From a candidate division WOR-3 bacterium (GTDB taxonomy: Bacteria; Hydrothermota; Tepidihabitantia; SM23-42; JAOAFX01): 51,135 bases of DNA. Shown piece by piece: positions 1 to 8,076 of the stretch. The stretch covers positions 1 to 51,135 of the forward strand of contig JBDRVV010000019.1 of NCBI GenBank assembly GCA_039802005.1, written 5' to 3'. The notes under the pieces were generated by a model. That model searched no databases and had not been told where the DNA came from. It saw only the letters and a program-made list of their open reading frames with translations. How positions within the stretch are numbered: the first letter of the stretch is position 1; every line of letters begins with the position of its first letter. Position numbers and translations under genes: made by a program.

Positions 1-780
1 GCCAAACTTCCTAAAGTCCATTACTACATCCATTCCATCAGTGCCTTCTTCATAATCTTTGGAAGTTTTCACTTTTATTTTATTTATATCAAATTGTATC
101 TTGCCTGAACCACGCGAACCATAACCACCAAGAGAAGAATCTTCAAGGAGATGCATCGCTTCAAATAGATATTGGATATTAACTAAATCAATGAGGTTAT
201 TTTCATTACCTACCTGATATATGCTGTAAACCATCTCTAATTCAAATTGCGAATCTTTGGGCACGCGTTCAATTGTTCTCGGAATTGCTTTAGCAGTAAT
301 TCTGTTAAGCACATTTTCGGTCTTCCATTCCGCCTTGGGAAGACCTTTCTCTGCCTGCAGCCGATCAAGCATTTTCTTTGTCGCTTCGGTAGGGTGGGCA
401 TCTCTTATCATAAGCCGAGTTGGTCCTATTTTTCTTTCTTCCTCAGCAGCTGCACCAAAAATGCGGCAAACGATACAATCTGGTTTACCACAGGAATGAA
501 CCTCTCCTATCTCCTTCTTTTTCTTGGTACTCTCACTCGTCTCATTGTTTTCTTCTTCTTTTACCTGAATGAGACCTTTTGACCATTCCAGGAGACTGCG
601 CATTTTACCCTTTAATGAAGAACCAGGAATATAAGGATAACCATCAACCGGATTTTTGATGATTGGATTATCCATACCACCTATTTCATAACCTTCAACC
701 ATGCCTCCAATATGGAGCGCTGTTAAACACTTAATTTTCCCAGTTATGATTATATTTCCAAGAAATCTATAATCCATCAT
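1..780 (-). CDS. csm3: Type III-A CRISPR RAMP protein Csm3 (C-terminus cut by window edge)
   Basis: This is the backbone subunit of the Csm effector complex, which lines the crRNA and cuts target RNA. The frame is open from ATG at 780-778 to base 1, giving 260 codons, so only a short C-terminal part is missing. Visible Csm3 hallmarks are LTALHIGG near residue 20, IGGMDNPII with the presumed RNA-cleaving Asp at residue 37, PYIPGSSLKGKMRSLLE, a CGKPDCIVCRIFG cysteine cluster, and the glycine-rich loop LGGYGSRGSGKI. The start overlaps the csm2 stop as ATGA, so the two are translationally coupled. csm4 and csm5 would be expected beyond the left edge. A second Met directly follows the first and could also start. 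The family call is very secure. Confidence 0.95.
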   Translation of the reverse strand, partial: MMDYRFLGNIIITGKIKCLTALHIGGMVEGYEIGGMDNPIIKNPVDGYPYIPGSSLKGKMRSLLEWSKGLIQVKEEENNETSESTKKKKEIGEVHSCGKPDCIVCRIFGAAAEEERKIGPTRLMIRDAHPTEATKKMLDRLQAEKGLPKAEWKTENVLNRITAKAIPRTIERVPKDSQFELEMVYSIYQVGNENNLIDLVNIQYLFEAMHLLEDSSLGGYGSRGSGKIQFDINKIKVKTSKDYEEGTDGMDVVMDFRKFG

Positions 781-1187
781 TCCTCCTCTTTTTTGGTTGC
801 TTGCGCATAAAAATACCCGTAAAGATTTTCAAAGAATGTAGAAAAATCTTTTGTAGATTGTAAAACATCGCTGCTTTTCAGTATGATGTCTATTCCAGCT
901 ACAAGCAAATCTTTCAGTTCGCTCATAGCTTTCTCTTGTTTTTTAACTATTCTTTTAATATCATAATGCGCACGGGATTTTATTAAATGAAGTTTAACCT
1001 TTATTTGTGCCGCAGTGGCACCGCTCTCTATGATTCTTCGCAGTCCCTTCAAATCATCAAAATACTGCCGCATTTTGGTGGTCGATAAACCTCTCAAACC
1101 ACTTGCAATTTCCTCGGCTTTACTTAATGCTGCATCGCTGAGGAAGCCATCTTTGAAGATATCCTTAAAATCATCACCCTGTGACAT
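777..1187 (-). CDS. csm2: Type III-A CRISPR small subunit Csm2
   Basis: A 136-residue, mostly helical, charged protein sits between cas10 and csm3, the normal place of the small subunit Csm2. Csm2 stacks along the inner filament of the effector and contacts the crRNA-target duplex. The segment LSTTKMRQYFDDLKGLRR resembles the conserved N-terminal helix of the family. No catalytic residues are expected. An AGGAGGT ribosome-binding site lies just before ATG 1187. The gene is 9 nt downstream of cas10 and overlaps csm3 by ATGA. The assignment rests on motif plus position. Confidence 0.9.
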   Translation of the reverse strand: MSQGDDFKDIFKDGFLSDAALSKAEEIASGLRGLSTTKMRQYFDDLKGLRRIIESGATAAQIKVKLHLIKSRAHYDIKRIVKKQEKAMSELKDLLVAGIDIILKSSDVLQSTKDFSTFFENLYGYFYAQATKKEEE

Positions 1188-1196
1188 AATACCTCC

Positions 1197-3428
1197 TTAT
1201 TTTTTATGCCTTGTAGCAAGCAAGGCAAGAGTTGCCCATAGAGGCGTAGTTTTTATCATTTTGGGCATTTTTGTTAATAATTCGTTATATACAATATTCT
1301 CTTTGCTTTCATTATCTAAGGGAGGGACATTTCTTTTTAAATGATAGAGAAACTTCGGAACCCACCCTGGATTTTCTTTTCCATCATCAGCAAAGTGAGT
1401 CCAGTAGATTTGGAGAATATTATAGACAAAACTATGGGATAACTTTTTCTCCTTAATAAATGTAATTAGACCATCAGCAAATTCCAAAGCAGGAAGGGCA
1501 TCGGACCAAAATGCTGCGAAATCAAATAATGCAATGGAATCCTTTTCTTTTCCATTTCTAATATTTCTTTTAGCGAAGCCTTCCAATTTTTCTTTTGCAA
1601 TATTTGCGGCAATACCAATAGGAAATTTGTGTTTAATAAGATGGATTCCACCTGAGATGTGAATTTCTGGATTATTGCCGGAATATTCTTTAAATTTTTT
1701 GTATATCTCTTCAGCAATTTTTACAGATTTATTCCAAGGACCAACTATAAATAGATCGTCACCCCCCGAATAAAGAAGATAAATATCACCTATCGCCTCG
1801 GCTAACTTGTTCAAATAACCGCTGAAGAATAAATCTATTGAACGACTTAGTGCAGCAACTCGGGATAAAGTTCGATTTTCTCCCAACCCAAATGTAAATA
1901 TCAAACCTAAATCATCAACATCCATCCGCAAAATGCCGAGAAATTCCCCGCCGGCACTCAACTTTTGAATTTCCTGAAAGGTAAGAATTTGGTTATTCTT
2001 TCGCGGCACATGTTGGGCAATAAATTTGAAGCATACTGCAGTATTAGGAAAGGGTTTTCCAAGATAGGTATCCGTAGTATTTAGAATAAATATCATTATT
2101 GAATCGGGTGGCACATCATCAATTGAAGATGTCAAACCCCACACATAATTTAATGGGTCAAATTTTATTGAAACCACATTATCATTCAACTGAGTAGTGT
2201 GAGGGGCAATAAAAAGATATTTACTATAAGGTATTTTTTGCCCAATTTTTTCGTGTACCACGCAATCGTTACAAGGATTTACACTGGTATCTTTGCCACA
2301 AATTTTGCATACATCACCAATAAATTCAAAAGTTTTATGCCAAGAGATATCATAAAATTTATGCAATTTTTCTTTTGCAATTTCAGCCTGTAACTGGTTA
2401 AGAGAATCCCCGAAGTTTATAAATCCATTCTCATCAATATCGATACTTGCCATAACCACCGAAAGTTCGCCCTGGTATTTTTCAAGCAGCCATTCATCAA
2501 GGACTGTTTTTATCTCAAGCAAATCAGAAGATTCTGGAGCAAGGATTGTAAAATTCCCACCGCCACACCAAATTAAATTCGTTAGTGGTAAATTAAGCTT
2601 TTGCAGGATGAATAAAGCGATGGTTTCAACAAGTATCGATAAATAGAAAGAACGTCCACGAAGCCGTTGTGCCATTCCCGACTGGGCTTCGTCTGGTGAA
2701 GCAATATTATAAAGAAATTTTTGTAAACCAGAAATATCACCACCAATTAAGCGGAATTTATTTGAATGAGATAAGTACAATACTGCAGCAATTGCAGCAG
2801 TGCTTTTAAGATGGTCATATAATGATACATCTGGTTCAAATTTAAATGCCGCACTGGGTATGCACCAGGTATACTTTTGGAGGATGTAAAGCAATGTGTT
2901 AAAGAATCCATCAAAATTAGTCTTTTCATCCAATCGTGTGATTTCTTTAATAAAATTTTCCCACAGATGCTGATATTCCGTAGTTAAATCAGTCGCTATC
3001 GCTGGTTCCGTCGGGAATATTTTTGTCTCGTCTAAACATAAAGGATTAAGTTTGAACCCTCTTTCATCCCATTCCTGATTAAAAATCCTAGCTAAAATTG
3101 GCAATAGCCTTGACTTTTTAGGATCGCCTGAACCAGCTCTTAACCTTTCAGTTGAAGATAGAGCATCAGCTTTATTGATAATCTTTGATAACTCATCCAT
3201 AGGCTTATGATGATATAAAATGGGAATTGCAATATTAGAATAAACAGCAGGTAGATATTCTTTAACAAAACTGGCACTCCATTTACTGTGTGCACCGTGT
3301 TCACCATAATCCTCAATAGAGAACTCAGCAAAATATTGAGGTTCTCTTCCCGTCCGCTGATAAAACTTTCCTATATCATGCAACAGGGCGGCGAGGATAA
3401 GGGATTGATATTCTTCTTTATTATACAT
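1197..3428 (-). CDS. cas10: Type III-A CRISPR large subunit Cas10/Csm1
   Basis: 743 residues. An N-terminal HD nuclease domain shows LLHDIGK (H17-D18), H44 and H47, H73-H74 and KADALSSTER with D88. A zinc-binding knuckle follows around residues 372-390 (CKIC then CNDC). A palm/cyclase domain carries SGGDD near residue 555. With both HD and GGDD present, known family behaviour predicts target-activated single-stranded DNA cleavage and cyclic oligoadenylate synthesis; this is inferred, not shown. The cyclic nucleotide would need a CARF effector such as Csm6, which is not in the window. It follows cas6 by 50 nt and has its own good promoter in that gap. The start is ATG 3428 with AGGAG upstream. 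Confidence 0.96.
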   Translation of the reverse strand: MYNKEEYQSLILAALLHDIGKFYQRTGREPQYFAEFSIEDYGEHGAHSKWSASFVKEYLPAVYSNIAIPILYHHKPMDELSKIINKADALSSTERLRAGSGDPKKSRLLPILARIFNQEWDERGFKLNPLCLDETKIFPTEPAIATDLTTEYQHLWENFIKEITRLDEKTNFDGFFNTLLYILQKYTWCIPSAAFKFEPDVSLYDHLKSTAAIAAVLYLSHSNKFRLIGGDISGLQKFLYNIASPDEAQSGMAQRLRGRSFYLSILVETIALFILQKLNLPLTNLIWCGGGNFTILAPESSDLLEIKTVLDEWLLEKYQGELSVVMASIDIDENGFINFGDSLNQLQAEIAKEKLHKFYDISWHKTFEFIGDVCKICGKDTSVNPCNDCVVHEKIGQKIPYSKYLFIAPHTTQLNDNVVSIKFDPLNYVWGLTSSIDDVPPDSIMIFILNTTDTYLGKPFPNTAVCFKFIAQHVPRKNNQILTFQEIQKLSAGGEFLGILRMDVDDLGLIFTFGLGENRTLSRVAALSRSIDLFFSGYLNKLAEAIGDIYLLYSGGDDLFIVGPWNKSVKIAEEIYKKFKEYSGNNPEIHISGGIHLIKHKFPIGIAANIAKEKLEGFAKRNIRNGKEKDSIALFDFAAFWSDALPALEFADGLITFIKEKKLSHSFVYNILQIYWTHFADDGKENPGWVPKFLYHLKRNVPPLDNESKENIVYNELLTKMPKMIKTTPLWATLALLATRHKK

Positions 3429-3448
3429 CTCCGACTCCTATTTTAGTA

Positions 3449-3476
3449 AGTATACAATTTTTTTTACAAATGTCAA
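3449..3476 (-). promoter_or_regulatory. Predicted housekeeping promoter for cas10-csm2-csm3
   Basis: On the minus strand TTGACA (3476-3471), a 16-bp spacer and TATACT (3454-3449) lie in the cas6-cas10 gap, just past the cas6 stop. The same hexamers and spacer occur at the regulator promoter 32630-32657 and the glycosyltransferase promoter 9438-9465. It would let the effector genes be transcribed without cas6. Confidence 0.7.
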
Positions 3477-3478
3477 TA

Positions 3479-4396
3479 TCACAAAGCCAACATCCTATAC
3501 TTGCCCATTCCAAAGGCAGTGCCTTTGCCAATATGTAAAACCTCACCCGCCTTCAGATAAGGATAAAACGGCGTCAAATCGCCTTCATAGATCACCGTGC
3601 CAACAAAACCATCCATCGGAATCTTTTTATTCTGTCTACTGGAGAATCTTTCTAACTGTTTATATTCAAAATATTCTAAATTTGTTTTGATTGCCTTGGC
3701 TTTTTCTAATAAAGCATTAAAGTTTATATCTAAAAGGCTATCACAATGGAAATAGGAGATCAAGAATAACCGACGCAGCAGATTGGGAATGATTTTGTAA
3801 AATTCAGGATTTCTTAATATGATCCCTTGATAAACAATCCGGGTGGGCGTTTGAAATTCAATTTTTATCGTTTTAATCTTTTGCTTTGGAACTGAGAAGT
3901 CTATTTTTTGAGATATCACTTTCTGTTTTAATAATTTCGTGTCGGCATCATAAAGAAGACCTTTTTTCTGCGCTATTGAAGTGAGTTTTATTTTTTTTCT
4001 TTCCCTGCCAATTCCTTTTTCACCAATCATCTCAAATGCATAGATAAAATAGGGTAGATAATCTATCGCCTTGCTGATAAGGATGAGTTCAAAAGTTAAC
4101 GCTTCGTCTCTTTCATATACAGTCTTGTTATCAAGCGGTGGTTCAATTATAAAGGGATGCGGGGCATGTTCATATTTTCGCATTATCTTTGCCCCTTCAG
4201 GAACTGGTGTTTCAAAAACATAGGTATAGACACATTTTGTTGAGACAAGACATTCATTGCACTCCTTATTTTTGAAAGGGCAGACAACCTTGCGGAAGAT
4301 ATTCCCAAAAGCCCCGCGTATGGTTGAGCCTTTGTATGGAGGTAGAGTTAGTGTATCTATTATCCGATATTTAATATCAAATTCAGCAAATTCCAT
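3479..4396 (-). CDS. cas6: CRISPR precursor-crRNA endoribonuclease, Cas6 family RAMP
   Basis: 305 residues. The C-terminal glycine-rich loop HIGKGTAFGMGKYRM is the signature of the Cas6 group that matches the Cas6 C-terminal domain family. GEKGIGRERKKIKL in mid-protein is a second typical piece. Near the N-terminus a four-cysteine cluster (C39, C46, C49, C55) probably binds zinc or an iron-sulfur cluster. Cas6 cuts the CRISPR transcript inside repeats to release crRNAs for the Csm complex. It is the first gene of the leftward cas run, has its own promoter, and is followed by cas10. The catalytic residues cannot be named from sequence alone. Another RAMP such as Csm5 is less likely because of the cysteine cluster and gene order. 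Confidence 0.87.
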   Translation of the reverse strand: MEFAEFDIKYRIIDTLTLPPYKGSTIRGAFGNIFRKVVCPFKNKECNECLVSTKCVYTYVFETPVPEGAKIMRKYEHAPHPFIIEPPLDNKTVYERDEALTFELILISKAIDYLPYFIYAFEMIGEKGIGRERKKIKLTSIAQKKGLLYDADTKLLKQKVISQKIDFSVPKQKIKTIKIEFQTPTRIVYQGIILRNPEFYKIIPNLLRRLFLISYFHCDSLLDINFNALLEKAKAIKTNLEYFEYKQLERFSSRQNKKIPMDGFVGTVIYEGDLTPFYPYLKAGEVLHIGKGTAFGMGKYRMLAL

Positions 4397-4415
4397 TTTA
4401 CCCTCTTAACATGAG

Positions 4416-4443
4416 ATTTTACACATTTTTTTATCTTCGTCAA
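4416..4443 (-). promoter_or_regulatory. Predicted promoter for cas6
   Basis: On the minus strand TTGACG (4443-4438), a 16-bp spacer and TAAAAT (4421-4416) lie 19 nt ahead of the cas6 ATG, with AGAGGG as ribosome-binding site between. It matches the common promoter layout of this window. Confidence 0.7.
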
Positions 4444-4526
4444 TAATTCGCTTTGAATTAAAAATATATTTCTCTATAATCCAAGAATTTATTCTGATGA
4501 AGGAGGAGTAAACTATCGCATCGCCA

Positions 4527-4560
4527 TCATTTCGTCATTTTGACAATTGACGAAATGATA
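4527..4560. repeat. Perfect 12-bp inverted repeat upstream of cas6
   Basis: Arms ATCATTTCGTCA (4527-4538) and TGACGAAATGAT (4549-4560) are perfect complements around a 10-nt centre. There is no T-run on either side, so it is not a normal intrinsic terminator. It lies 84 bp upstream of the cas6 promoter -35 box and may be an operator or a relic repeat. Confidence 0.6.
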
Positions 4561-4684
4561 AAATGAAATTTCTGTTTGTTTTATTGAATTAAAAAAGGCT
4601 TTATTTATAATATTAAGCCAGCCTTTGATTTACATATCAATTATTAGTGCAGGACTAACTTTTGGGTTTGCATTTTTTATTTTT

Positions 4685-4738
4685 GCAAGGCTAACCTTTG
4701 GTTCTGAAAGAACCATCGGTTCTTGAAGAAAGCCTTGC
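4685..4738. repeat. Imperfect 54-bp inverted repeat
   Basis: GCAAGGCT (4685-4692) and AGCCTTGC (4731-4738) close a 54-bp segment that contains a smaller hairpin (4700-4714). It looks like a decayed small palindromic element. Confidence 0.45.
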
Positions 4739-4841
4739 CCTACGAGAGGGAAAATCTGGTGATTTTTAATTGTCGAGCAAGCTCGACCACTACAGAAAAA
4801 TAACATGAATAAAAGTAGCGAGGACTCAGTTTGGTTGCCCG

Positions 4842-4869
4842 TTGACTTTATACAAAATGGAATTATAAT
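4842..4869 (+). promoter_or_regulatory. Predicted promoter of the DUF523-DUF1722 gene, leaderless start
   Basis: TTGACT (4842-4847), a 16-bp spacer and TATAAT (4864-4869). The ATG begins 6 nt after the -10 box, where transcription should start, and there is no ribosome-binding site. This predicts a leaderless mRNA. Confidence 0.8.
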
Positions 4870-4874
4870 TTTCT

Positions 4875-5792
4875 ATGGATAAATCACGGATTATTTTGAG
4901 CAGGTGTTTTTGTGAAGCGGTGCGTTATAACGGCGGGATTGTGCAGGATGAGTTTGTGGAGCGTTTGAAAAAGTTTGTAGATTACGAACTCGTCTGCCCG
5001 GAAATGGAAATGGGGCTGGGTGTGCCGAGGCCAAAGATAATAATAATAAAAGAAAATGGCAACAAAAGGTTATACCAGCCTGAAACCCAGAGAGACCTCA
5101 CCCAGAATATTAAAAAATTTATAAAGGATTTTGTAGATAATGTAGATATAAATGAGTTTGATGGATTTTTGTTGAAGAGTAAATCCCCATCCTGCGGCAT
5201 TACCTCGGCAAACTACTATCAAAACGATAAGATTGTAGGACGAACCGATGGGTTTTTTGCCGAAGGAGTAAAAAATAATTTCCCGCAATTGCCGGCTGAA
5301 CACGAGGGTAGGTTAAAAAATCCTGAATTACGCGAGCATTTCTTGATAAGGATATTTGCCTATGCAGAATTTCGGCGGTTAAAAGAAAATTTAAGTGCAA
5401 ACGAACTTGTAAAATTCCATACCCGATATAAGTATATGCTTATGACATACAGTCAAAAAAATTTAAAAGAAATGGGCAAGATTGTGGCGGATGGAAAGAT
5501 GGGTTTGAAAGAGAAATTAGAAAATTACAAAAATCTATTTTATGGTGCATTTGCCAAAAAACCATCCCGTTCAAAACATTTTAATACTATTCTCCATATT
5601 TATGGCTATTTTTCAAAAAACCTGAATGAAAAAGAAAAGAAACATTTTTTAAATCTGCTTGAGAAATATAAAAACCGCATGGTGGCACTGGTTACTATTA
5701 TTGAAATGCTTAAAAACTTTGCTTATCGGTTTGATAATACATATTTGTTATCCCAGACATACCTAAATCCTTTTCCTGAAGAGTTGATTTAA
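4875..5792 (+). CDS. DUF523 (TudS-like) plus DUF1722 (YbgA-like) fusion protein
   Basis: 305 residues. The N-terminal DUF523 domain keeps three cysteine motifs: SRCFCEAVRYNGG (C12), VCPE (C41) and SPSCGI (about C107). In the related thiouracil desulfidase TudS, three such cysteines bind a [4Fe-4S] cluster. The C-terminal DUF1722 domain (about residues 165-305) has the YbgA-type signature FHTRYKYMLMTYS and a helical tail rich in Lys and Tyr. The two-domain order is common in bacteria and the exact substrate is unknown. It stands alone, divergent from cas6, and its start codon sits directly at the predicted transcription start. No link to CRISPR is implied by the sequence. Confidence 0.85.
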   Translation: MDKSRIILSRCFCEAVRYNGGIVQDEFVERLKKFVDYELVCPEMEMGLGVPRPKIIIIKENGNKRLYQPETQRDLTQNIKKFIKDFVDNVDINEFDGFLLKSKSPSCGITSANYYQNDKIVGRTDGFFAEGVKNNFPQLPAEHEGRLKNPELREHFLIRIFAYAEFRRLKENLSANELVKFHTRYKYMLMTYSQKNLKEMGKIVADGKMGLKEKLENYKNLFYGAFAKKPSRSKHFNTILHIYGYFSKNLNEKEKKHFLNLLEKYKNRMVALVTIIEMLKNFAYRFDNTYLLSQTYLNPFPEELI

Positions 5793-5804
5793 AATATTTT
5801 CTTA

Positions 5805-5832
5805 TTTACTTTTTTTTATTCCTGATTATAAT
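5805..5832 (+). promoter_or_regulatory. Predicted promoter of the cyclophilin gene
   Basis: TTTACT (5805-5810), a 16-bp spacer and TATAAT (5827-5832), followed by AAGGAGG and ATG 5856. Confidence 0.65.
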
Positions 5833-5855
5833 TTATTTTGAAGGAGGTATTTCCT

Positions 5856-6407
5856 ATGAAAAAATTTTTGCTCTTAGGATTGTTGATAATTGCCTGTGGT
5901 GGGCAGAAAGGTGCTAATGTGAATCAAACAAAAAAATATCCATATATGCATATTGCAATGAAGAATTATGGAGAGATCATTATTAAACTCTATCCTGATG
6001 AGGCACCGAAGAATGTGAAGAATATCATTGACCTGACAAATAAGGGGTTTTATAATGGTTTGAAGTTTCACAGGATAATCAAAGGGTTTGTTATTCAGGG
6101 TGGCTGTCCAAAGGGTGATGGAACTGGAGACCCTGGATATGAGATTGAGGACGAGATATCACCGAAATTAAAACATTTGAAGGGCACTGTTGCAATGGCG
6201 AACCGGGGACCAAATACGAATGGTTCACAATTTTATATCTGCCTTGAACCCCAACCCAGACTTGATGGAAGATATACAATAATCGGTGAGGTTGTTCAGG
6301 GAATGGAGTTTGTTGAAAAGATAGGTGATGTGCCGACTTCTGGTCCGCCCTTTGATAAGCCTTTGAATGATGTAATAATGGAAAAGGTCTGGATAGAGGA
6401 AAAATAA
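5856..6407 (+). CDS. Cyclophilin-type peptidyl-prolyl cis-trans isomerase, lipoprotein
   Basis: 183 residues from ATG 5856, chosen because AAGGAGG lies just upstream; a longer TTG-started frame from 5838 would run through that site. The N-terminus MKKFLLLGLLIIAC is a lipoprotein signal with the lipidated Cys at residue 14, so the enzyme should be anchored in the envelope. The catalytic core is clear: FHRIIKGFVIQGG, TVAMANRGPNTNGSQFYI and LDGRYTIIGEVVQGMEFV. It speeds proline isomerisation in folding proteins. The downstream glycosyltransferase begins 16 nt after the stop and is probably co-transcribed. Confidence 0.93.
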   Translation: MKKFLLLGLLIIACGGQKGANVNQTKKYPYMHIAMKNYGEIIIKLYPDEAPKNVKNIIDLTNKGFYNGLKFHRIIKGFVIQGGCPKGDGTGDPGYEIEDEISPKLKHLKGTVAMANRGPNTNGSQFYICLEPQPRLDGRYTIIGEVVQGMEFVEKIGDVPTSGPPFDKPLNDVIMEKVWIEEK

Positions 6408-6422
6408 AGAAATTTATTCTTA

Positions 6423-7550
6423 ATGAAGATATGTCTGGTCTCTGACCCTTATTATCCCTATCCTTCTGGTGTTTCTGAATATACCCATTATCTTGCAAAA
6501 TATCTAAGGCGTCTTGGGCATAGTGTTAAAATTTTAACAACCCATTATAAAAACGAGAAATACGAAACCGATGTGGTACGCGTCGGCAGGGTTTTTTATA
6601 TACCAATGAATAAGTCATTTGCGACATTGTCCGTAGGCTGGGATATTCCCCGTAAGGTAAAGAGATTTCTTGAAGAGGAAAATTTTGATGTGATACACAC
6701 AATGGGTCCATTTCCACCGAGCATTTCTTTTTTTGCCCTGCATTATTCAAAGACGCTCAATATCACGACTTTCCATTCCACCGGCTTTAAATACTACCGA
6801 ACAGGTTCTTTAATTTTTCGGAAATTATTTAATAAATATATCAATAAACTCCATGGTATGATTGCAGTCTCTGAAACACCACGGGATACATTCATGCCCT
6901 ATATACCAGGCGATTATACAATAATTCCCAACGGCGTTGATTTGGAAAAATTTCATCCCGAAGTGCCGCCTTTTTCTGAATTTAAAGATAAGAAAAAGAA
7001 AATTTTGTATTTAGGCAGGCTTGACCGTAGAAAGGGGCTGATTGAACTTCTCAAGGCAATGCCCTTGATAAAAGATGGATTAAAAGATGTTATTCTCATT
7101 GTTGTGGGAAAGGGACCGCTTGAGGATGATTGCAAAAAACTTGTGAAAGAATTAGGTCTATCTGAAGTCGTTGTTTTCAAAGGATATGCAAAATCCGAGG
7201 ATATCCCAAATTATTATGCTTCCTGTGACCTTTATTGCTCTCCGGCACTTGGTGGAGAATCGTTTGGTATTGTCCTTCTTGAGGCAATGGCAGTGGGAAA
7301 ACCTGTGGTGGCATCATACATTCCTGGTTATGATCGGGTGATAAGAGATGGTTATAATGGATTGTTTTTTGACCCACATAAACCCGAAGATATTGCCCAG
7401 AAGATTATCAGTATATTGAAAAACGAAGATTTGAGAAAGAGATTGATAAATAATGGTAAAGAATTTGTAAAGGATTATTCGTGGTTTAATGTTGCAAAGA
7501 AGATAGAAGGATTTTATATCCAGAAATTAAAAGAATTGAAAAAAATTTAA
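6423..7550 (+). CDS. GT4-family (GT-B) glycosyltransferase
   Basis: 375 residues. The N-terminal acceptor half begins MKICLVSDPYYPYPSGVSEY with the Gly-rich turn of GT-B enzymes. The C-terminal half has YLGRLDRRKGL, GKGPLE and GGESFGIVLLEAMAVGKPV, the E-x7-E motif that holds the nucleotide sugar. The overall look is of PimA/PimB-like mannosyltransferases. It probably transfers a hexose to a lipid or glycan at the inner membrane face; donor and acceptor cannot be deduced. It follows the cyclophilin gene by 16 nt with no obvious promoter of its own. Confidence 0.9.
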   Translation: MKICLVSDPYYPYPSGVSEYTHYLAKYLRRLGHSVKILTTHYKNEKYETDVVRVGRVFYIPMNKSFATLSVGWDIPRKVKRFLEEENFDVIHTMGPFPPSISFFALHYSKTLNITTFHSTGFKYYRTGSLIFRKLFNKYINKLHGMIAVSETPRDTFMPYIPGDYTIIPNGVDLEKFHPEVPPFSEFKDKKKKILYLGRLDRRKGLIELLKAMPLIKDGLKDVILIVVGKGPLEDDCKKLVKELGLSEVVVFKGYAKSEDIPNYYASCDLYCSPALGGESFGIVLLEAMAVGKPVVASYIPGYDRVIRDGYNGLFFDPHKPEDIAQKIISILKNEDLRKRLINNGKEFVKDYSWFNVAKKIEGFYIQKLKELKKI

Positions 7551-7597
7551 ACCAATTATGGTCTAATTTTCGTCAAATCAATCAGAAAGGGGGTTTC

Positions 7598-8044
7598 ATG
7601 AAAAAACTTGCGCTAACCTTAACTTTAATACTTCTGACTGGTTTGATTGGTTATGCCCAGGATATGTGTCCAATGCACAGGCCGGGTCCAAAAGAAATGG
7701 AGCCCTGCCCACCTGAATTGCTGGATGACCTTTCTCCGGAGCAGAAGGCAAAGATTGAAGAGGTGCGTATTGAAACGAGAAAGGATATCATACCGATTAA
7801 ATCACAGATTGAATTAAAACAGATTGATTTACATAAAGAAATGAAGGCTGATAATCCAAATAAAGATAAGATATTAAAACTCAGCCAGGAAATTCATAAC
7901 CTTGAGTGGCAGATAAAGAAGTTACATATAGAAGAAAAGTTGAAAATCCATTCTTTACTGACCCCGGAGCAAAGAGCAAAATTAAAAATCCCAAAAAAGA
8001 AGTTTATTAAAAAGATTGAGATTGAACGCGAAGATAAGGATTAA
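7598..8044 (+). CDS. Spy/CpxP-like periplasmic protein with LTxxQ motifs
   Basis: 148 residues with a signal peptide (about 1-20, ending GYAQ). Two LTxxQ-type motifs, LSPEQKAKI and LTPEQRAKL, bracket a highly charged helical hairpin, the layout of the Spy/CpxP/CnrR-like family. These are ATP-independent periplasmic chaperones or metal and stress sensors. A short Met, His, Cys and Pro-rich stretch just after the signal could bind metal. AAAGGGGG precedes ATG 7598. The gene ends at a strong terminator. A stress role is a family inference. Confidence 0.75.
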   Translation: MKKLALTLTLILLTGLIGYAQDMCPMHRPGPKEMEPCPPELLDDLSPEQKAKIEEVRIETRKDIIPIKSQIELKQIDLHKEMKADNPNKDKILKLSQEIHNLEWQIKKLHIEEKLKIHSLLTPEQRAKLKIPKKKFIKKIEIEREDKD

Positions 8045-8049
8045 AAATA

Positions 8050-8076
8050 AGGGCTGGAAATACCAGCCCTTTTTTA
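8050..8076. terminator. Bidirectional intrinsic terminator
   Basis: AGGGCTGG (8050-8057), 5-nt loop, CCAGCCCT (8063-8070), then TTTTTT. In reverse it is also followed by a T-rich run, so it can serve the convergent glycosyltransferase gene too. Confidence 0.9.

Larger units (their letters stand above)
4444..4841. other. Gene-free stretch between cas6 and the DUF523 gene
   Basis: About 400 bases carry no convincing ORF and no CRISPR repeat-spacer pattern. They hold several inverted repeats: 4527-4538/4549-4560, 4685-4692/4731-4738, a small hairpin 4700-4714 (GGTTC/GAACC) and 4772-4778/4781-4787 (GTCGAGC/GCTCGAC). The right half reads like decayed dispersed-repeat sequence. Confidence 0.6.

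Noticed and set aside
247-582. Plus-strand ORFs at the left edge
   Set aside because: They lie antisense to the well-conserved csm3 frame and have no recognisable motif.
3479-4396. The RAMP protein as Csm5 or Csm4
   Set aside because: Its place before cas10, the N-terminal four-cysteine cluster and the Cas6-type C-terminal loop fit Cas6 better.
4444-4841. The gap beside cas6 as a CRISPR array or leader
   Set aside because: No repeat of CRISPR length recurs at regular spacing.
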